From contig JAHHQG010000026.1 of assembly GCA_018729555.1 (NCBI GenBank), forward strand, positions 186,001 to 250,000: 64,000 nucleotides of DNA, given 5' to 3'. Shown piece by piece: positions 20,312-29,597 of the stretch (the first letter of the stretch is position 1; each line of letters starts with the position of its first letter). The notes beneath the pieces were generated by a model, which was not told the origin of the DNA, searched no databases, and saw only the letters and a program-made list of their open reading frames with translations. Source of the DNA: Clostridiales bacterium. GTDB lineage: Bacteria; Bacillota; Sulfobacillia; RBS10-35. The position numbers and the translations under genes were made by a program.

Positions 20312-20659
20312 GGGGGTGAGGAGGTTCGACGGAAGATGGACCGGGCGGGAGAAGCGAGCCGAGCCACGCCTCGTTAAACCGTGACCGCACGTTAAGTGCC
20401 AAGAACGAACCTGTTCTAGCTGCCGCTTAATGCAGCTACGCTCTTTCAGGCCAAGCCCGCGGGCCTGAAGGGGCGACGGTCAGCGGGCTGGTTCCGGCGG
20501 GAGGGTCCGCGCTCGCCGGGGCGAGATTTCAGACGGACTAGCTGGCTGGACTGGGTTTCCCGGGGAAAGCCAGGCGAAGTCTGACAGGGAAACTACGCTC
20601 GTAGAAGGCCCGCAGGTCGTCTTTCGGACGCGGGGTGCGACTCCCCGCCACCTCCACCA
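20312..20659 (+). ncRNA. ssrA: tmRNA; tag reading frame GCC AAG AAC GAA CCT GTT CTA GCT GCC GCT TAA = AKNEPVLAAA (20398-20430)
   Basis: 5' GGGGGTGAGGAGGTTCGAC pairs with 3' CACCTCC-A-CCA (7-bp acceptor stem); 3' T-arm ...GGTGCGACTCCCCGCC; tag ORF ends in hydrophobic LAAA; adjacent to smpB. Confidence 0.93.
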
Positions 20660-20666
20660 ACGTTTA

Positions 20667-20698
20667 GACCGAGCCCTACGCTCGGCCTTTTTCTTTTC
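20667..20698 (+). terminator. Terminator after ssrA
   Basis: CCGAGC-CCTAC-GCTCGG followed by CCTTTTTCTTTT. Confidence 0.75.
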
Positions 20699-20725
20699 CG
20701 TGATAAGCTCAAGGCGTAAGGAGCG

Positions 20726-21154
20726 ATGGACGTGGCCACACCCGAAGAATTAAAGGCCATTTTGGAAAAAGCCCGCACCATTGCCGTGGTGGGCATCTCC
20801 CGGGATCCCGAGAAGCCGGCCCACGACGTTCCCCGCCGCATGCAGGCCCATGGCTACCGCATCATCCCTGTCAACCCCGCCGGCGGGGAGATCCTGGGCG
20901 AGAAAGTCTACCCTTCCCTGGACGACATCCCCGAAGAACTGGTGCGGCAGGTGGACATCGTGGACATCTTCCGTCCCAGCGACCAGGTGGGTCCCCATGT
21001 GGAGGCCGCCATTCGGCTTCACATCCCTGTGGTCTGGTTGCAGCTGGGGATCCGCAACGACCAGTGGGCGGAAAAAGCCCGCCAGGCAGGCCTCACCGTC
21101 ATCCAGGACACGTGCATCTGGGTGGCCTACCGCACCTACGTCTTGGGCCAGTAG
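20726..21154 (+). CDS. CoA-binding domain protein (YccU-like)
   Basis: ARTIAVVGISRDPEKPAHDVPRRMQAHGYRIIPVNP, VDIVDIFRPSDQVGPHVEAAI, VWLQLGIRND, IQDTCIWVAYR. Confidence 0.88.
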   Translation: MDVATPEELKAILEKARTIAVVGISRDPEKPAHDVPRRMQAHGYRIIPVNPAGGEILGEKVYPSLDDIPEELVRQVDIVDIFRPSDQVGPHVEAAIRLHIPVVWLQLGIRNDQWAEKARQAGLTVIQDTCIWVAYRTYVLGQ

Positions 21155-22005
21155 CGGGCCACCATCATGCCGTAGTATGAGGGCGCCTCATAGCTCAAAA
21201 GTTCCCCCTCCATGGGAACTTCCCGGAGTATTCCCATGAGCACCAGCACCTGCCAGAAGCCGTCCACCGCCGCCTCTTCGAGATCCCGCGGGCTCAAGTC
21301 CAAAAGATCCTCCAGGCGATGTTCCGCCACGGCCTTGGCCACCTTCCCGTCCACTTCCGGCCCCTTGGGGTGATAACCGTAGGGACCGTCTTCCCGGTGG
21401 GTGTGGGCCCAGTCGCAGGAAGCCACGAAGACCATGGGACGGGGGTCGGCAGCCGCTTCCCGGGCAAGGAGCCTGCCAAAGTCGATGAGGGTCTCCCAGG
21501 GGAGGGTGCGGGAAGGGGTGACCACCAGGACGGGCGGGCCTTCGGGCCCTTCGGGGACCGGCGCCAGAACGTGGCCCCGCCCGGGGAGGTGGCGGTTATG
21601 ACCCAAGAACCAGGCGGGCGTTATGACGCCCCAATCCAGGGGAAGGCTGCTCTGGTCCCAGCGGTTTCCCGCAAAGCCCACCAAGGCCAGGGGTAGCCCC
21701 TTCGCCTTTCCCGCCTCCGCCAGGCGGGCGGCGAAAGGGCCCTCCAAGGGTATATTCATCTCCAGCGATTTTCCCTGCCAGAAGAGGGTTCCCGCTCCCC
21801 GCGCCGCATAGCTGAGGGCGATGTGGTCCTGCACCCGAAACCCGTGGGGTGTGGCGATGATCACCACCTCGGGATGAAGCTTCCTTAGCGCTTCCCCTGC
21901 CTTCTCCATGGCGTTCCGGGTCTTGAGCGCCCCTTCGGCGTCCTCGCTGAGGTGGGGGATGACGGGAAAGCCGTGGGGCAGGATGGCGGCACCGACGATG
22001 GGCAT
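21136..22005 (-). CDS. Class III extradiol dioxygenase (LigB/AMMECR-associated) family protein
   Basis: GAAILPHGFPVIPHL, VVIIATPHGFRVQDHIAL, SCDWAHTHREDGPYGYHPKGPEVD; family-level call only. Confidence 0.7.
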   Translation of the reverse strand: MPIVGAAILPHGFPVIPHLSEDAEGALKTRNAMEKAGEALRKLHPEVVIIATPHGFRVQDHIALSYAARGAGTLFWQGKSLEMNIPLEGPFAARLAEAGKAKGLPLALVGFAGNRWDQSSLPLDWGVITPAWFLGHNRHLPGRGHVLAPVPEGPEGPPVLVVTPSRTLPWETLIDFGRLLAREAAADPRPMVFVASCDWAHTHREDGPYGYHPKGPEVDGKVAKAVAEHRLEDLLDLSPRDLEEAAVDGFWQVLVLMGILREVPMEGELLSYEAPSYYGMMVARYWPKT

Positions 22006-22087
22006 GGCTGAGCCTCCTCAGGGATGGGATACGCCAGGAGGAAACGGCCTTCCTTTGTCAAAAGCCGGCAAAGGGAGGTGTCTTCGG

Positions 22088-23461
22088 ATGGCGATGCTGT
22101 CCGTCAACCCGGCCACGGGAGAAGAGATGGCGCGCTTTGAAGAATTCGGCGATCGGGAGGTGGAGGAGCGGGTGCAAAAGGCCCGGGAGGCCTTTAAGGT
22201 CTGGCGGAAGACGCCCGTGGACAAGAGGGCCGCCTACCTCCAGGCCACCGCCGGCTACCTCCGGCAGAACAAAGGGGAGCTGGCCCGCCTCATGACTCTG
22301 GAGATGGGCAAGCCCATCGCCCAGGCGGAGGCGGAGGTGGAGAAGTGCGCCTGGGCCTGCGAGTACTTTGCCGAAAAGGGGGCCGAATTCCTGAGCCCCA
22401 TTCCCAAAGAGGGCACCGGCCACCAGGCCTACGTGGCCTTTCGGCCCCTGGGGCCCGTCCTGGCCATCATGCCGTGGAACTTCCCCTTCTGGCAGGTCTT
22501 CCGCTTTGCCGCCCCGGCCCTCATGGCGGGTAACGTGGGCCTTTTGAAGCATGCCAGCAACGTTCCCCAGTGCTCCCTCGCCATCGAGAAGATCTTCCGG
22601 GAAGTGGGCTACCCCGACGGCGTCTTCCAGAGCCTCCTCATCAGCGGGAAGAAAGCTTCGGAGCTCATCGGCCATCCCGCCATCGCCGCCGCCACCCTCA
22701 CAGGATCGGGGGGCGCCGGGGAGAAGGTGGGGGAAGCGGCGGGAAGGGCCCTTAAGAAGGTGGTCCTGGAGCTGGGCGGCTCCGACCCCTTCATCGTCCT
22801 CGCCGATGCGGACCTTAAGGAAGCCGCTAGGGTGGGGGCCTGGGCCCGGAACCAGAACAACGGCCAGAGCTGCATCGCCGCCAAACGGTTCATCGTGGAG
22901 GAAAAGGTGGCGGACGAATTTCTTCACCACTTTCAGCGGGAAGTGGCCGCCCTCAAGGTGGGCGATCCCCTAGACCCCGAGACCCAGATCGGCCCCCTCG
23001 CCCGGGGCGATCTCCGGGACACCCTGGAAGATCAGGTGGAGCGGTCGGTGAAGGAAGGAGCCCAGCTCTTGCTGGGCGGGCGGAGGGAGGGTCCGGGCTT
23101 TTACTATGACCCCGGCATCCTCACCCGTGTGACTCCCTCCATGCCGGCGGGGTGCGAAGAGCTCTTCGGGCCGGTGGCGGCCGTCCTCATCGCCAAAGAC
23201 GAAGAGGAGGCCATCCGCCTGGCCAACGACACCTCCTACGGCCTGGGAGCCAGCCTCTGGACCCGGGATCTGGAAAAGGCGGAGCGCCTGGCGGGGGATA
23301 TCGAGGCCGGCTCCGTCTTCATCAACGGCATGGTGGCGTCGGATCCGCGGCTTCCCTTCGGGGGTGTAAAGGCCAGCGGCCACGGCCGGGAACTCTCGGA
23401 ATTCGGCATCCGGGAGTTCGTCAACATCCAGACGGTCTGGATCGGTCCGGAAAAGAAGTAA
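22088..23461 (+). CDS. NAD(P)-dependent aldehyde dehydrogenase, succinate-semialdehyde dehydrogenase-like
   Basis: PWNFPFWQVFRFAAPALMAGN, LTGSGGAGEKVGEAAGRALKKVVLELGGSDPFIVL, NNGQSCIAAKRFIV (catalytic Cys), EELFGPVAAVL. Confidence 0.9.
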   Translation: MAMLSVNPATGEEMARFEEFGDREVEERVQKAREAFKVWRKTPVDKRAAYLQATAGYLRQNKGELARLMTLEMGKPIAQAEAEVEKCAWACEYFAEKGAEFLSPIPKEGTGHQAYVAFRPLGPVLAIMPWNFPFWQVFRFAAPALMAGNVGLLKHASNVPQCSLAIEKIFREVGYPDGVFQSLLISGKKASELIGHPAIAAATLTGSGGAGEKVGEAAGRALKKVVLELGGSDPFIVLADADLKEAARVGAWARNQNNGQSCIAAKRFIVEEKVADEFLHHFQREVAALKVGDPLDPETQIGPLARGDLRDTLEDQVERSVKEGAQLLLGGRREGPGFYYDPGILTRVTPSMPAGCEELFGPVAAVLIAKDEEEAIRLANDTSYGLGASLWTRDLEKAERLAGDIEAGSVFINGMVASDPRLPFGGVKASGHGRELSEFGIREFVNIQTVWIGPEKK

Positions 23462-23467
23462 TCGCCT

Positions 23468-24823
23468 TCACACGGAACCCCGGCTGATGCTCTCCCGGTG
23501 GCGACGGGGCTTCTCCCAGACCACCTCCTGGTGAAGGGCGCTCCAGAAGCCGGAAAGGCGCCAGAACGTCAGGATCCACCGGTACCAGAAGGGTTCGCTC
23601 AGGGTCCACAGGATGAGGCGGATCACGTCCCGGATGTCCCGGTAGCGGCCGTAGGGTACTTCCCCCAGGAGAAGGGAGGCGGAGCTCAGGAAAAGGTTGG
23701 CTCCCACCGGGAGGAGGAAGAGGCCGAGGGCATGGGCTGCCGTGAGCTTTCCCGCCAGCCAGATAAAGGCGGTGAACCCGTAGCCCAGGAGGAGGACCAG
23801 AGGTTCCAAAAGTTCGTAAAGCCAGAAGTAGGGGAGGACCACCCACCCCAGCCAGGGATGGGTTCGGGAGAAGAGGAGGTGGCGGTAGCGCCAGAGGGTG
23901 AGGGCCAGCCCCCGGTGCCAGCGGCGCCGCTGCCCGCCCAGATCCTTCCAAGTCTCCGGCACCTCCGTCCACACCACCGGCTCCGGGACGAAGGCCTGGC
24001 GGCCTCTGCCCCACGCCCCGTGGATCCGCAGCACCATCTCCATGTCCTCTGCCGAGGTACGGCCCTCAAATCCGCCTAAGGCCACCACCATCTCGCGGCG
24101 AAAGACACCAAAGGCCCCCGAGATGATGGCCAGGGCATTGCGCCTGGCCATGGCGGGCCGCTGGACGAAGAACGCCCGGGTGTACTCGATGACCTGCATG
24201 GTGGCGAGGGGGCTCTGGGGGAGATGGACTTCCTCCAAGTTTCCCTCCCGGAGTCGGCACCCGTTCAGCACCCGCACCACGCCGCCCGCCGCCACCACGT
24301 CCTCTGAGGAAAAGGCGGCGGCGCAGCGGAAAAGGCTTTCCGGTTCCACGATGGAATCGGCATCGATGCACGCGATGAGGGGGTACCGGCTGTAGGTGAG
24401 GCCGGCGTTCAATGCGTCGGCCCGACCTCCGTTCTCCTTGTCCACCACCAGGAGGCGGGGGTCCTTCCGGCTGAAATACACCTGTTTTACCGGCCGGTGG
24501 GGGACTTTGCTCCAGGGGGGACGGGGCGTCGGCACCAAGTCGTAGGTTTCCTGGAGGACCTGCAGGGTCTCGTCCTGAGAGCCGTCGTTCACCACGATGA
24601 TGTCGAAGAGGGGATAGCGGGTCCGGCGGCACGATTCCACCGTATCCACGATGGTGGTCGCTTCGTTGTAGGCGGGGATGAGGATGCTGCACGGGGGGAG
24701 CCAGGGCTGCTCTTTAGGCGGCTGGGGATGGCGGGGCGCCCGCCGGACCTGCAGGAGGAAGAAGGCGTGGAAGGCCACGTAGCCGAAGAAATACAGGAAA
24801 AAGAAGGCGACGAACACCTTCAT
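23468..24823 (-). CDS. Membrane glycosyltransferase family 2, processive-type
   Basis: SILIPAYNEATTIVDTVESC, VVNDGSQDETL, CIDADSI, GQRRRWHRGL (Q..RW motif), several TM segments. Confidence 0.88.
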   Translation of the reverse strand: MKVFVAFFFLYFFGYVAFHAFFLLQVRRAPRHPQPPKEQPWLPPCSILIPAYNEATTIVDTVESCRRTRYPLFDIIVVNDGSQDETLQVLQETYDLVPTPRPPWSKVPHRPVKQVYFSRKDPRLLVVDKENGGRADALNAGLTYSRYPLIACIDADSIVEPESLFRCAAAFSSEDVVAAGGVVRVLNGCRLREGNLEEVHLPQSPLATMQVIEYTRAFFVQRPAMARRNALAIISGAFGVFRREMVVALGGFEGRTSAEDMEMVLRIHGAWGRGRQAFVPEPVVWTEVPETWKDLGGQRRRWHRGLALTLWRYRHLLFSRTHPWLGWVVLPYFWLYELLEPLVLLLGYGFTAFIWLAGKLTAAHALGLFLLPVGANLFLSSASLLLGEVPYGRYRDIRDVIRLILWTLSEPFWYRWILTFWRLSGFWSALHQEVVWEKPRRHRESISRGSV

Positions 24824-25887
24824 GCCGGCCGCCACCCTGCCGCCAGGGCGAAGACCTCGGCCACCCGCTGCCGGGTGAAGGGATCGGGATCGTCCAGGAG
24901 AAGCTCCAGGGTCTTCCGGCCCTCAGGACCCAGGGCCTCAAGGGCGGAGACGGCGTTGTTCCGCACCCAGTAAGCGGTATCCCGGGCCAAGTGAGCGAGG
25001 GTGCCAAGGACGGCTTCCGAGGGCTCAAGCATAAACCCCAGGGAGCGGGCCGCCTGCGCCCGGATCTCCCAGCGCCCATCCCAGGCCAAGGCCAGGAGGA
25101 CAGCCTCCGTCTCCCGGGAGGGATACCGTCTCAAGGAGCGGGTCGCCCGGATGCGGGCCTCTTCATCCTTGGAATACGAGGCCATGGCCAGAAGGTGGGG
25201 GAGGGCTCCCCGATGGGCCCTGTCCCCCAGGGCCTCGATGGCCAGCCAGCGGATCTCCGGTTCCTTGGCGGAAAGGGCCCTCAGGAGGAGGACCTCGGCC
25301 CTTTCCCCCGCTAGGCGGAGGGCCTCCCGGGTATAGCGGTAAAGGGCCACATCTCGGTAATGCCAGAGGGCGGCAAAGGCCACTTCCGCCCCGTCTTCTT
25401 CCCGGCGGGCGAGGAGGCTTAAAAGGGCGGCCTGGCGCACCGCCGGCGAGGGGTCCGAAAGGAGGGAAGGGAAAAGACCCTTGGGAGCGGGGATGGAGGA
25501 AGGTACCAGGCCCAGGAGGAAGGCGGCCTCCTGCCGGCGCCCTTCCCGGGGATGTCGGGCCAGCTCCTGGATGCGAGGCCAGCCCCCAAGCCGGTGGAAG
25601 AGATAGGCGGCGCGGGAAGGATCGTCTTCCGCCGCAGCCTGGAGGGCCCGCAAGGCCAAGGGAAGACGGCGTTGAGCCAGGGCGAGGAAGGATCTTTCGG
25701 CTTTCCGGCTGGGGATGAGGGCGAGGCTGCGGAGATGGCGGAGGAGGGCTCCTTCCTGCCGTTCCCGGTAAACCGCCAGGATCTTCGCCCCGAGAAAGAG
25801 GCCCAGGAGAAGGAAGGCTGCCAGAAAGAAGAACCCTGTGAGGGTCGCCACGAGCTCGACCACTGTCCTCCCCCCTTGCCCCTTCAT
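24820..25887 (-). CDS. HEAT-repeat protein with N-terminal TM anchor, upstream of and overlapping the GT2 gene
   Basis: N-terminal hydrophobic LVATLTGFFFLAAFLLLGLFLG; repeated helical units (EPEIRWLAIEALGDRAHRGALPHLLAMA..., WEIRAQAARSLGFM..., YWVRNNAVSALEALG). Confidence 0.8.
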   Translation of the reverse strand: MKGQGGRTVVELVATLTGFFFLAAFLLLGLFLGAKILAVYRERQEGALLRHLRSLALIPSRKAERSFLALAQRRLPLALRALQAAAEDDPSRAAYLFHRLGGWPRIQELARHPREGRRQEAAFLLGLVPSSIPAPKGLFPSLLSDPSPAVRQAALLSLLARREEDGAEVAFAALWHYRDVALYRYTREALRLAGERAEVLLLRALSAKEPEIRWLAIEALGDRAHRGALPHLLAMASYSKDEEARIRATRSLRRYPSRETEAVLLALAWDGRWEIRAQAARSLGFMLEPSEAVLGTLAHLARDTAYWVRNNAVSALEALGPEGRKTLELLLDDPDPFTRQRVAEVFALAAGWRPA

Positions 25888-26067
25888 CGAGAGACCGTAG
25901 GACCTTTTTCATGGCCATTCCTGGAATCGCCCCGGAATCAGGCAAAAGAGGGAGACTTCCCTCGGAAAGGGAGGGGTGGGCCGAAGGGGAAGGGAGGAGG
26001 GGGAAGCCCACGGCCTTTGCCCTGGGAAAGACCTTCTCGCTACCGTCGGGGAGAAGGAGGGAAGCGG

Positions 26068-26640
26068 TTGCGCTTCACGATCTTGGCATCGGCCCTGGTC
26101 CTCTTGGTGGCGGTGGGCATAAGCTCCCCTGTGGCCGCCTCCTGGTACTGGTCTCCCAACGTCCTACCAAAGGCTTCCGCGCCGGCCCTTCCCCCGGCGG
26201 CACCCCTGCCGCAAGCGGGTAACGGCTCCGCGGTGGTTCCAGGGGTCCTTTGGGGGAGCGATGGCGAGGTACGCTACGTGGTGGATCGCATCAACGCCCT
26301 CCGAGAGAGCCAGAGCCTTTCTCCCATGGCCCTGGATCCCACCCTGACGGAGCTCGCCACCCTGCGCCTCAAGGATCTCCTTTCCCATGGCGCCTTCACC
26401 CACGATACCCCCAGCTACGGGACAGCTCTCCAGATGGAAAGAGCCTTTGGCCTCACGTACCGGGTGATGGGGGCGGAGAATCTGGCCGCCCACCGCTCGG
26501 TGGCCTGGGCCGAAATGATCCTGGAGGCGTCGCCCCTCCACCGGCAAAACCTCCTCTCCCCCTACCACACCCTTTTGGGCCTGGCCATCGCCCACAAAGG
26601 GGGGACGGTCTACATCCTCCAGCTCTTCGCCGGCCGATAG
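26068..26640 (+). CDS. CAP (SCP/PR1) domain secreted protein (TTG start)
   Basis: Signal sequence RFTILASALVLLVAVGISSPVAA. VVDRINALRESQSLSPMALDPTLTELATLRLKDL...FTHDTP...AENLAAHRS, as in CwlO/YkwD-like CAP domains. Confidence 0.82.
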   Translation: MRFTILASALVLLVAVGISSPVAASWYWSPNVLPKASAPALPPAAPLPQAGNGSAVVPGVLWGSDGEVRYVVDRINALRESQSLSPMALDPTLTELATLRLKDLLSHGAFTHDTPSYGTALQMERAFGLTYRVMGAENLAAHRSVAWAEMILEASPLHRQNLLSPYHTLLGLAIAHKGGTVYILQLFAGR

Positions 26641-26698
26641 GAGATAGGACCCAAAACCTTCCCTTCGCCATAGGCTGCTTCCTAAAGGAGGGGTAGCC

Positions 26699-27439
26699 TT
26701 GGCGCGCCTTCTGGTGCGGGACGTCTACCTGGAAGAGATTCCGCAAGAGCAGGAACCCTTGATGCGGGCCTGGCTGAAGAGCCGCGAGGCCCTCGTTCAG
26801 GAGGACCCCTCCCGCAACCTTTACCGCTGGGATGGGGTCCTGGCGGGCCTTTCCGTGGCGGTGAAGGGGGGAGGCGGTTTTGGCGAAGCCTTGGCCCAAA
26901 GGCTCAACCAGCTCTTGGATCTGGCGGGGGCTTCGCCAAAGGAGGGCCAGCTCCCCTCCGTCGGGGTGGAGCTTCTGGAAGGGTCCTCGCCGGGAAAGGT
27001 CGACGGCGCCTACATCGGCCTCCCCTTCGCCCGCGCCTGGCTGGTGGTCTACCGGGCCCTCCGCCATGTGGAGGCGCCCCTTAGCCGGGGGGAACTTCGC
27101 TGGGATCTGCGCGGGACCTTTCGCCTCTTTCGCCCCCAGACGTCCGTCCGCTTCCGCGTGGAGGTGCCCCGGGAAGGCGAGGAAAGGCTTTGGCTGGCAG
27201 CCCTCTACGGCCTTCTCCTGGCGGGGTTCGGCCGCGCCCATCGACGGGAGACGCTGGCGGCCTTTGTCGAAAAGGCCCTGCGGCTGCAGGCGGTGGCGCT
27301 GGAGCCACCGCATCCGGTGTCGATGCCTCGGACACCTTCGGTCCATGTCTTCCAGCGGCCGGCCGGGGAAAGAGAGATTCCGCCCTTGATGCGGGCCCCC
27401 ATGCCGAAACCGAGAACAACCTGGCATCCTCCTGCATAG
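26699..27439 (+). CDS. Conserved-looking protein of unknown function
   Basis: Uninterrupted 246-aa ORF with an SD-like AGGAGG upstream; no recognised motif. Confidence 0.6.
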   Translation: MARLLVRDVYLEEIPQEQEPLMRAWLKSREALVQEDPSRNLYRWDGVLAGLSVAVKGGGGFGEALAQRLNQLLDLAGASPKEGQLPSVGVELLEGSSPGKVDGAYIGLPFARAWLVVYRALRHVEAPLSRGELRWDLRGTFRLFRPQTSVRFRVEVPREGEERLWLAALYGLLLAGFGRAHRRETLAAFVEKALRLQAVALEPPHPVSMPRTPSVHVFQRPAGEREIPPLMRAPMPKPRTTWHPPA

Positions 27440-27477
27440 CGTGTCCGTGATTCCACAGGAAAAGAGGAGGATGCACC

Positions 27478-28098
27478 ATGGCTGTCAACCCACCCACCGT
27501 GACTCCCGGACCCTGCCCCGACACCGGTTGTCCACCGCCGACGGAAATCGTCTGCATCGAAACCCTAAAGGTCTACGACTTCTGCATGCAGACAGAGACC
27601 CGCGACAACCTCGCCTACCCCATCCCGGCCACCTGCGGGACCATCCCTTATGGATCCACCGTCTCCTGCCAGGTGGGGGACGTGAGCTGCCAGGAGGTGA
27701 GCCGCCAGCCCAGCGCCGTCCCGGGGCTCTGGGATGTGACCCTTCTCATCAACGCCCCCATCTGGTTCAAGATCACCGATCCCGACGGCAACGTGGTCTG
27801 CCGCTTCCAGGAGTGGGTGCGCTGGGTGAAGACCACCACCCTCTGCGCCCCCGACGGGACGGAGGTCCAGTGCCACGCCGCCAGCTCCCAGTGCGGCCCG
27901 GCCATCCTGGCGGATAACCAGGTGATCACCGCCGTCTCCATCTGCCTCCTGATCCAGTCCCGGGCGCTGGTGAAGCTCCTGGTGCCCAGCTACGGCTTCT
28001 GCGCCCCGTCGGAGTGCGCCGCCCTTCCCACCCCGCCGGTGGCCTGCCCGCCCCAGCTCTACCCGGCCCAGTGCACCCCGCCGCCAGCTAACACGTAA
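27478..28098 (+). CDS. Cysteine-rich protein of unknown function, possibly spore coat/exosporium
   Basis: 206 aa with 16 Cys, no signal peptide, N-terminal VCIETLKVYDFC motif; SD gaggagg; followed by a strong terminator. Confidence 0.65.
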   Translation: MAVNPPTVTPGPCPDTGCPPPTEIVCIETLKVYDFCMQTETRDNLAYPIPATCGTIPYGSTVSCQVGDVSCQEVSRQPSAVPGLWDVTLLINAPIWFKITDPDGNVVCRFQEWVRWVKTTTLCAPDGTEVQCHAASSQCGPAILADNQVITAVSICLLIQSRALVKLLVPSYGFCAPSECAALPTPPVACPPQLYPAQCTPPPANT

Positions 28099-28126
28099 CC
28101 CTGGACGCGACCAGGGAGACGGCCAA

Positions 28127-28154
28127 GGGGCCGCGACCCGCGGCCCCTTTTTTC
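28127..28154 (+). terminator. Rho-independent terminator
   Basis: GGGGCCGCG-ACC-CGCGGCCCC followed by TTTTTTC. Confidence 0.88.
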
Positions 28155-28203
28155 TTGTGGCCCGCCTTTCCCTGGGAGAGAATAGCGGCGGAGGTCGGGA
28201 GAT

Positions 28204-28962
28204 TTGTCGTCCTTGGAACGGCGTCCCCACGGAAGGGGTCCGGAGGAACTGCGCCCCCTGGTCCTCAAGCCTGATGTCCTGAAATATCCGGAAGGCTCTT
28301 GCCTCGTCCAGGCGGGGGATACCATGGTCCTCTGCACCGTGACGGTGGAGCCGTCGGTGCCGGCCTGGCGCCGGGGGGAAGGCCTGGGCTGGCTCACGGC
28401 GGAATACGGCATGCTCCCCCGAGCGACGGAAAAGCGCACCCCCCGGGAAGCGACCCGGGGGAGGCAGAGCGGGCGCACCCTTGAGATCCAGCGCCTCATC
28501 GGCCGCTCCCTTCGCGCCGCCCTGGACCTGGAGAAACTGGGGGAGCGCACCCTTTGGGTGGATTGCGACGTTCTGCAGGCCGATGGCGGCACCCGCACCG
28601 CCAGCATCACCGGCGGGTTGGTGGCCGTCGCCCGGGCGGTGCAGCGGCTCCTCGAGGCGGGGGAGCTGGAGGAATCGCCCCTCTTGGAGCCGGTGGCGGC
28701 GGTGAGCGTCGGCTGGGTCGGGGATACGGCCCTCTTGGATCTGGACTTCCTCGAAGACTTTCAGGCGGAGGTGGACCTCAACGTGGTGGCCACCGCCCGG
28801 GGCCGACTGGTGGAAGTTCAGGGCACGGCAGAAGGGCAGCCCATGGAGCGGAGCCAGTACGACCTCCTCCTGGATCTGGCCCTGAAGGGCATCGCCAAGC
28901 TGGTGGAGGCCCAGAAAGAGGTTTTGGCCTCCCAGGCCCATCTTTGGAGGTATGGCTTTTGA
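28204..28962 (+). CDS. rph: Ribonuclease PH (TTG start)
   Basis: LTAEYGMLPRATEKRTPREATRGRQSGRTLEIQRLIGRSLRAALDL, DCDVLQADGGTRTASITGG, DLDFLEDFQAEVDLNVV. Confidence 0.94.
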   Translation: MSSLERRPHGRGPEELRPLVLKPDVLKYPEGSCLVQAGDTMVLCTVTVEPSVPAWRRGEGLGWLTAEYGMLPRATEKRTPREATRGRQSGRTLEIQRLIGRSLRAALDLEKLGERTLWVDCDVLQADGGTRTASITGGLVAVARAVQRLLEAGELEESPLLEPVAAVSVGWVGDTALLDLDFLEDFQAEVDLNVVATARGRLVEVQGTAEGQPMERSQYDLLLDLALKGIAKLVEAQKEVLASQAHLWRYGF

Positions 28963-29597
28963 AATATCCCTTCATCCTCTTTGCCACCCACAACGACGGG
29001 AAAGTCCGGGAAGTGGCCGATATCCTGAGGACCTTTCCCCACGCCTTCCGCTCCCTGAACCAGGTGGCGCCCCACCTGAAGGCGCCCTCGGAGACGGGGA
29101 CCACCTACCGGGAAAACGCCTGGATCAAGGCGAAGGCAGCCCTCCCCTTGGGTTATCCCGTCCTGGCCGACGACTCGGGCCTGGAGGTGGAGGCCCTGGG
29201 GGGAGCGCCGGGGGTCCACTCGGCCTACTTCGCCGGGCCGGAGGCCGACAGCCGGGCCAACAACCTGAAGCTCCTGGAGGCCATGAAGGGCGTGCCGTGG
29301 GAAAAGCGTCAGGCCCGCTACGTGGCCTTTGTCCTTCTGGCCCTTCCCGACGGCCGGAGCTACGAGTTCACCGGCACATGCCGGGGGTACATCCTGGAGG
29401 AGCCCCGGGGCGCCGAGGGTTTCGGGTATGACCCTCTCTTCTACGTGCCCCTTTTGGGGAAGACCTTTGCCGAGGCAGGGCCCAGGCTCAAGCGGCGCCT
29501 CAGCCACCGGGCCCGGGCCCTTCGCCCCCTCCTGCCCCTCATCCCCGACCTTGTCACCCTCGGGGAGGATGGGCGAGGAGCTTTTCCGCCGTCCTGA
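28959..29597 (+). CDS. rdgB: dITP/XTP pyrophosphatase (TTG start)
   Basis: FILFATHNDGKVREVADIL, ENAWIKAKAALPLGYPVLADDSGLEVEALGGAPGVHSAYFAG, GAEGFGYDPLFYVP. Confidence 0.93.
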   Translation: MKYPFILFATHNDGKVREVADILRTFPHAFRSLNQVAPHLKAPSETGTTYRENAWIKAKAALPLGYPVLADDSGLEVEALGGAPGVHSAYFAGPEADSRANNLKLLEAMKGVPWEKRQARYVAFVLLALPDGRSYEFTGTCRGYILEEPRGAEGFGYDPLFYVPLLGKTFAEAGPRLKRRLSHRARALRPLLPLIPDLVTLGEDGRGAFPPS

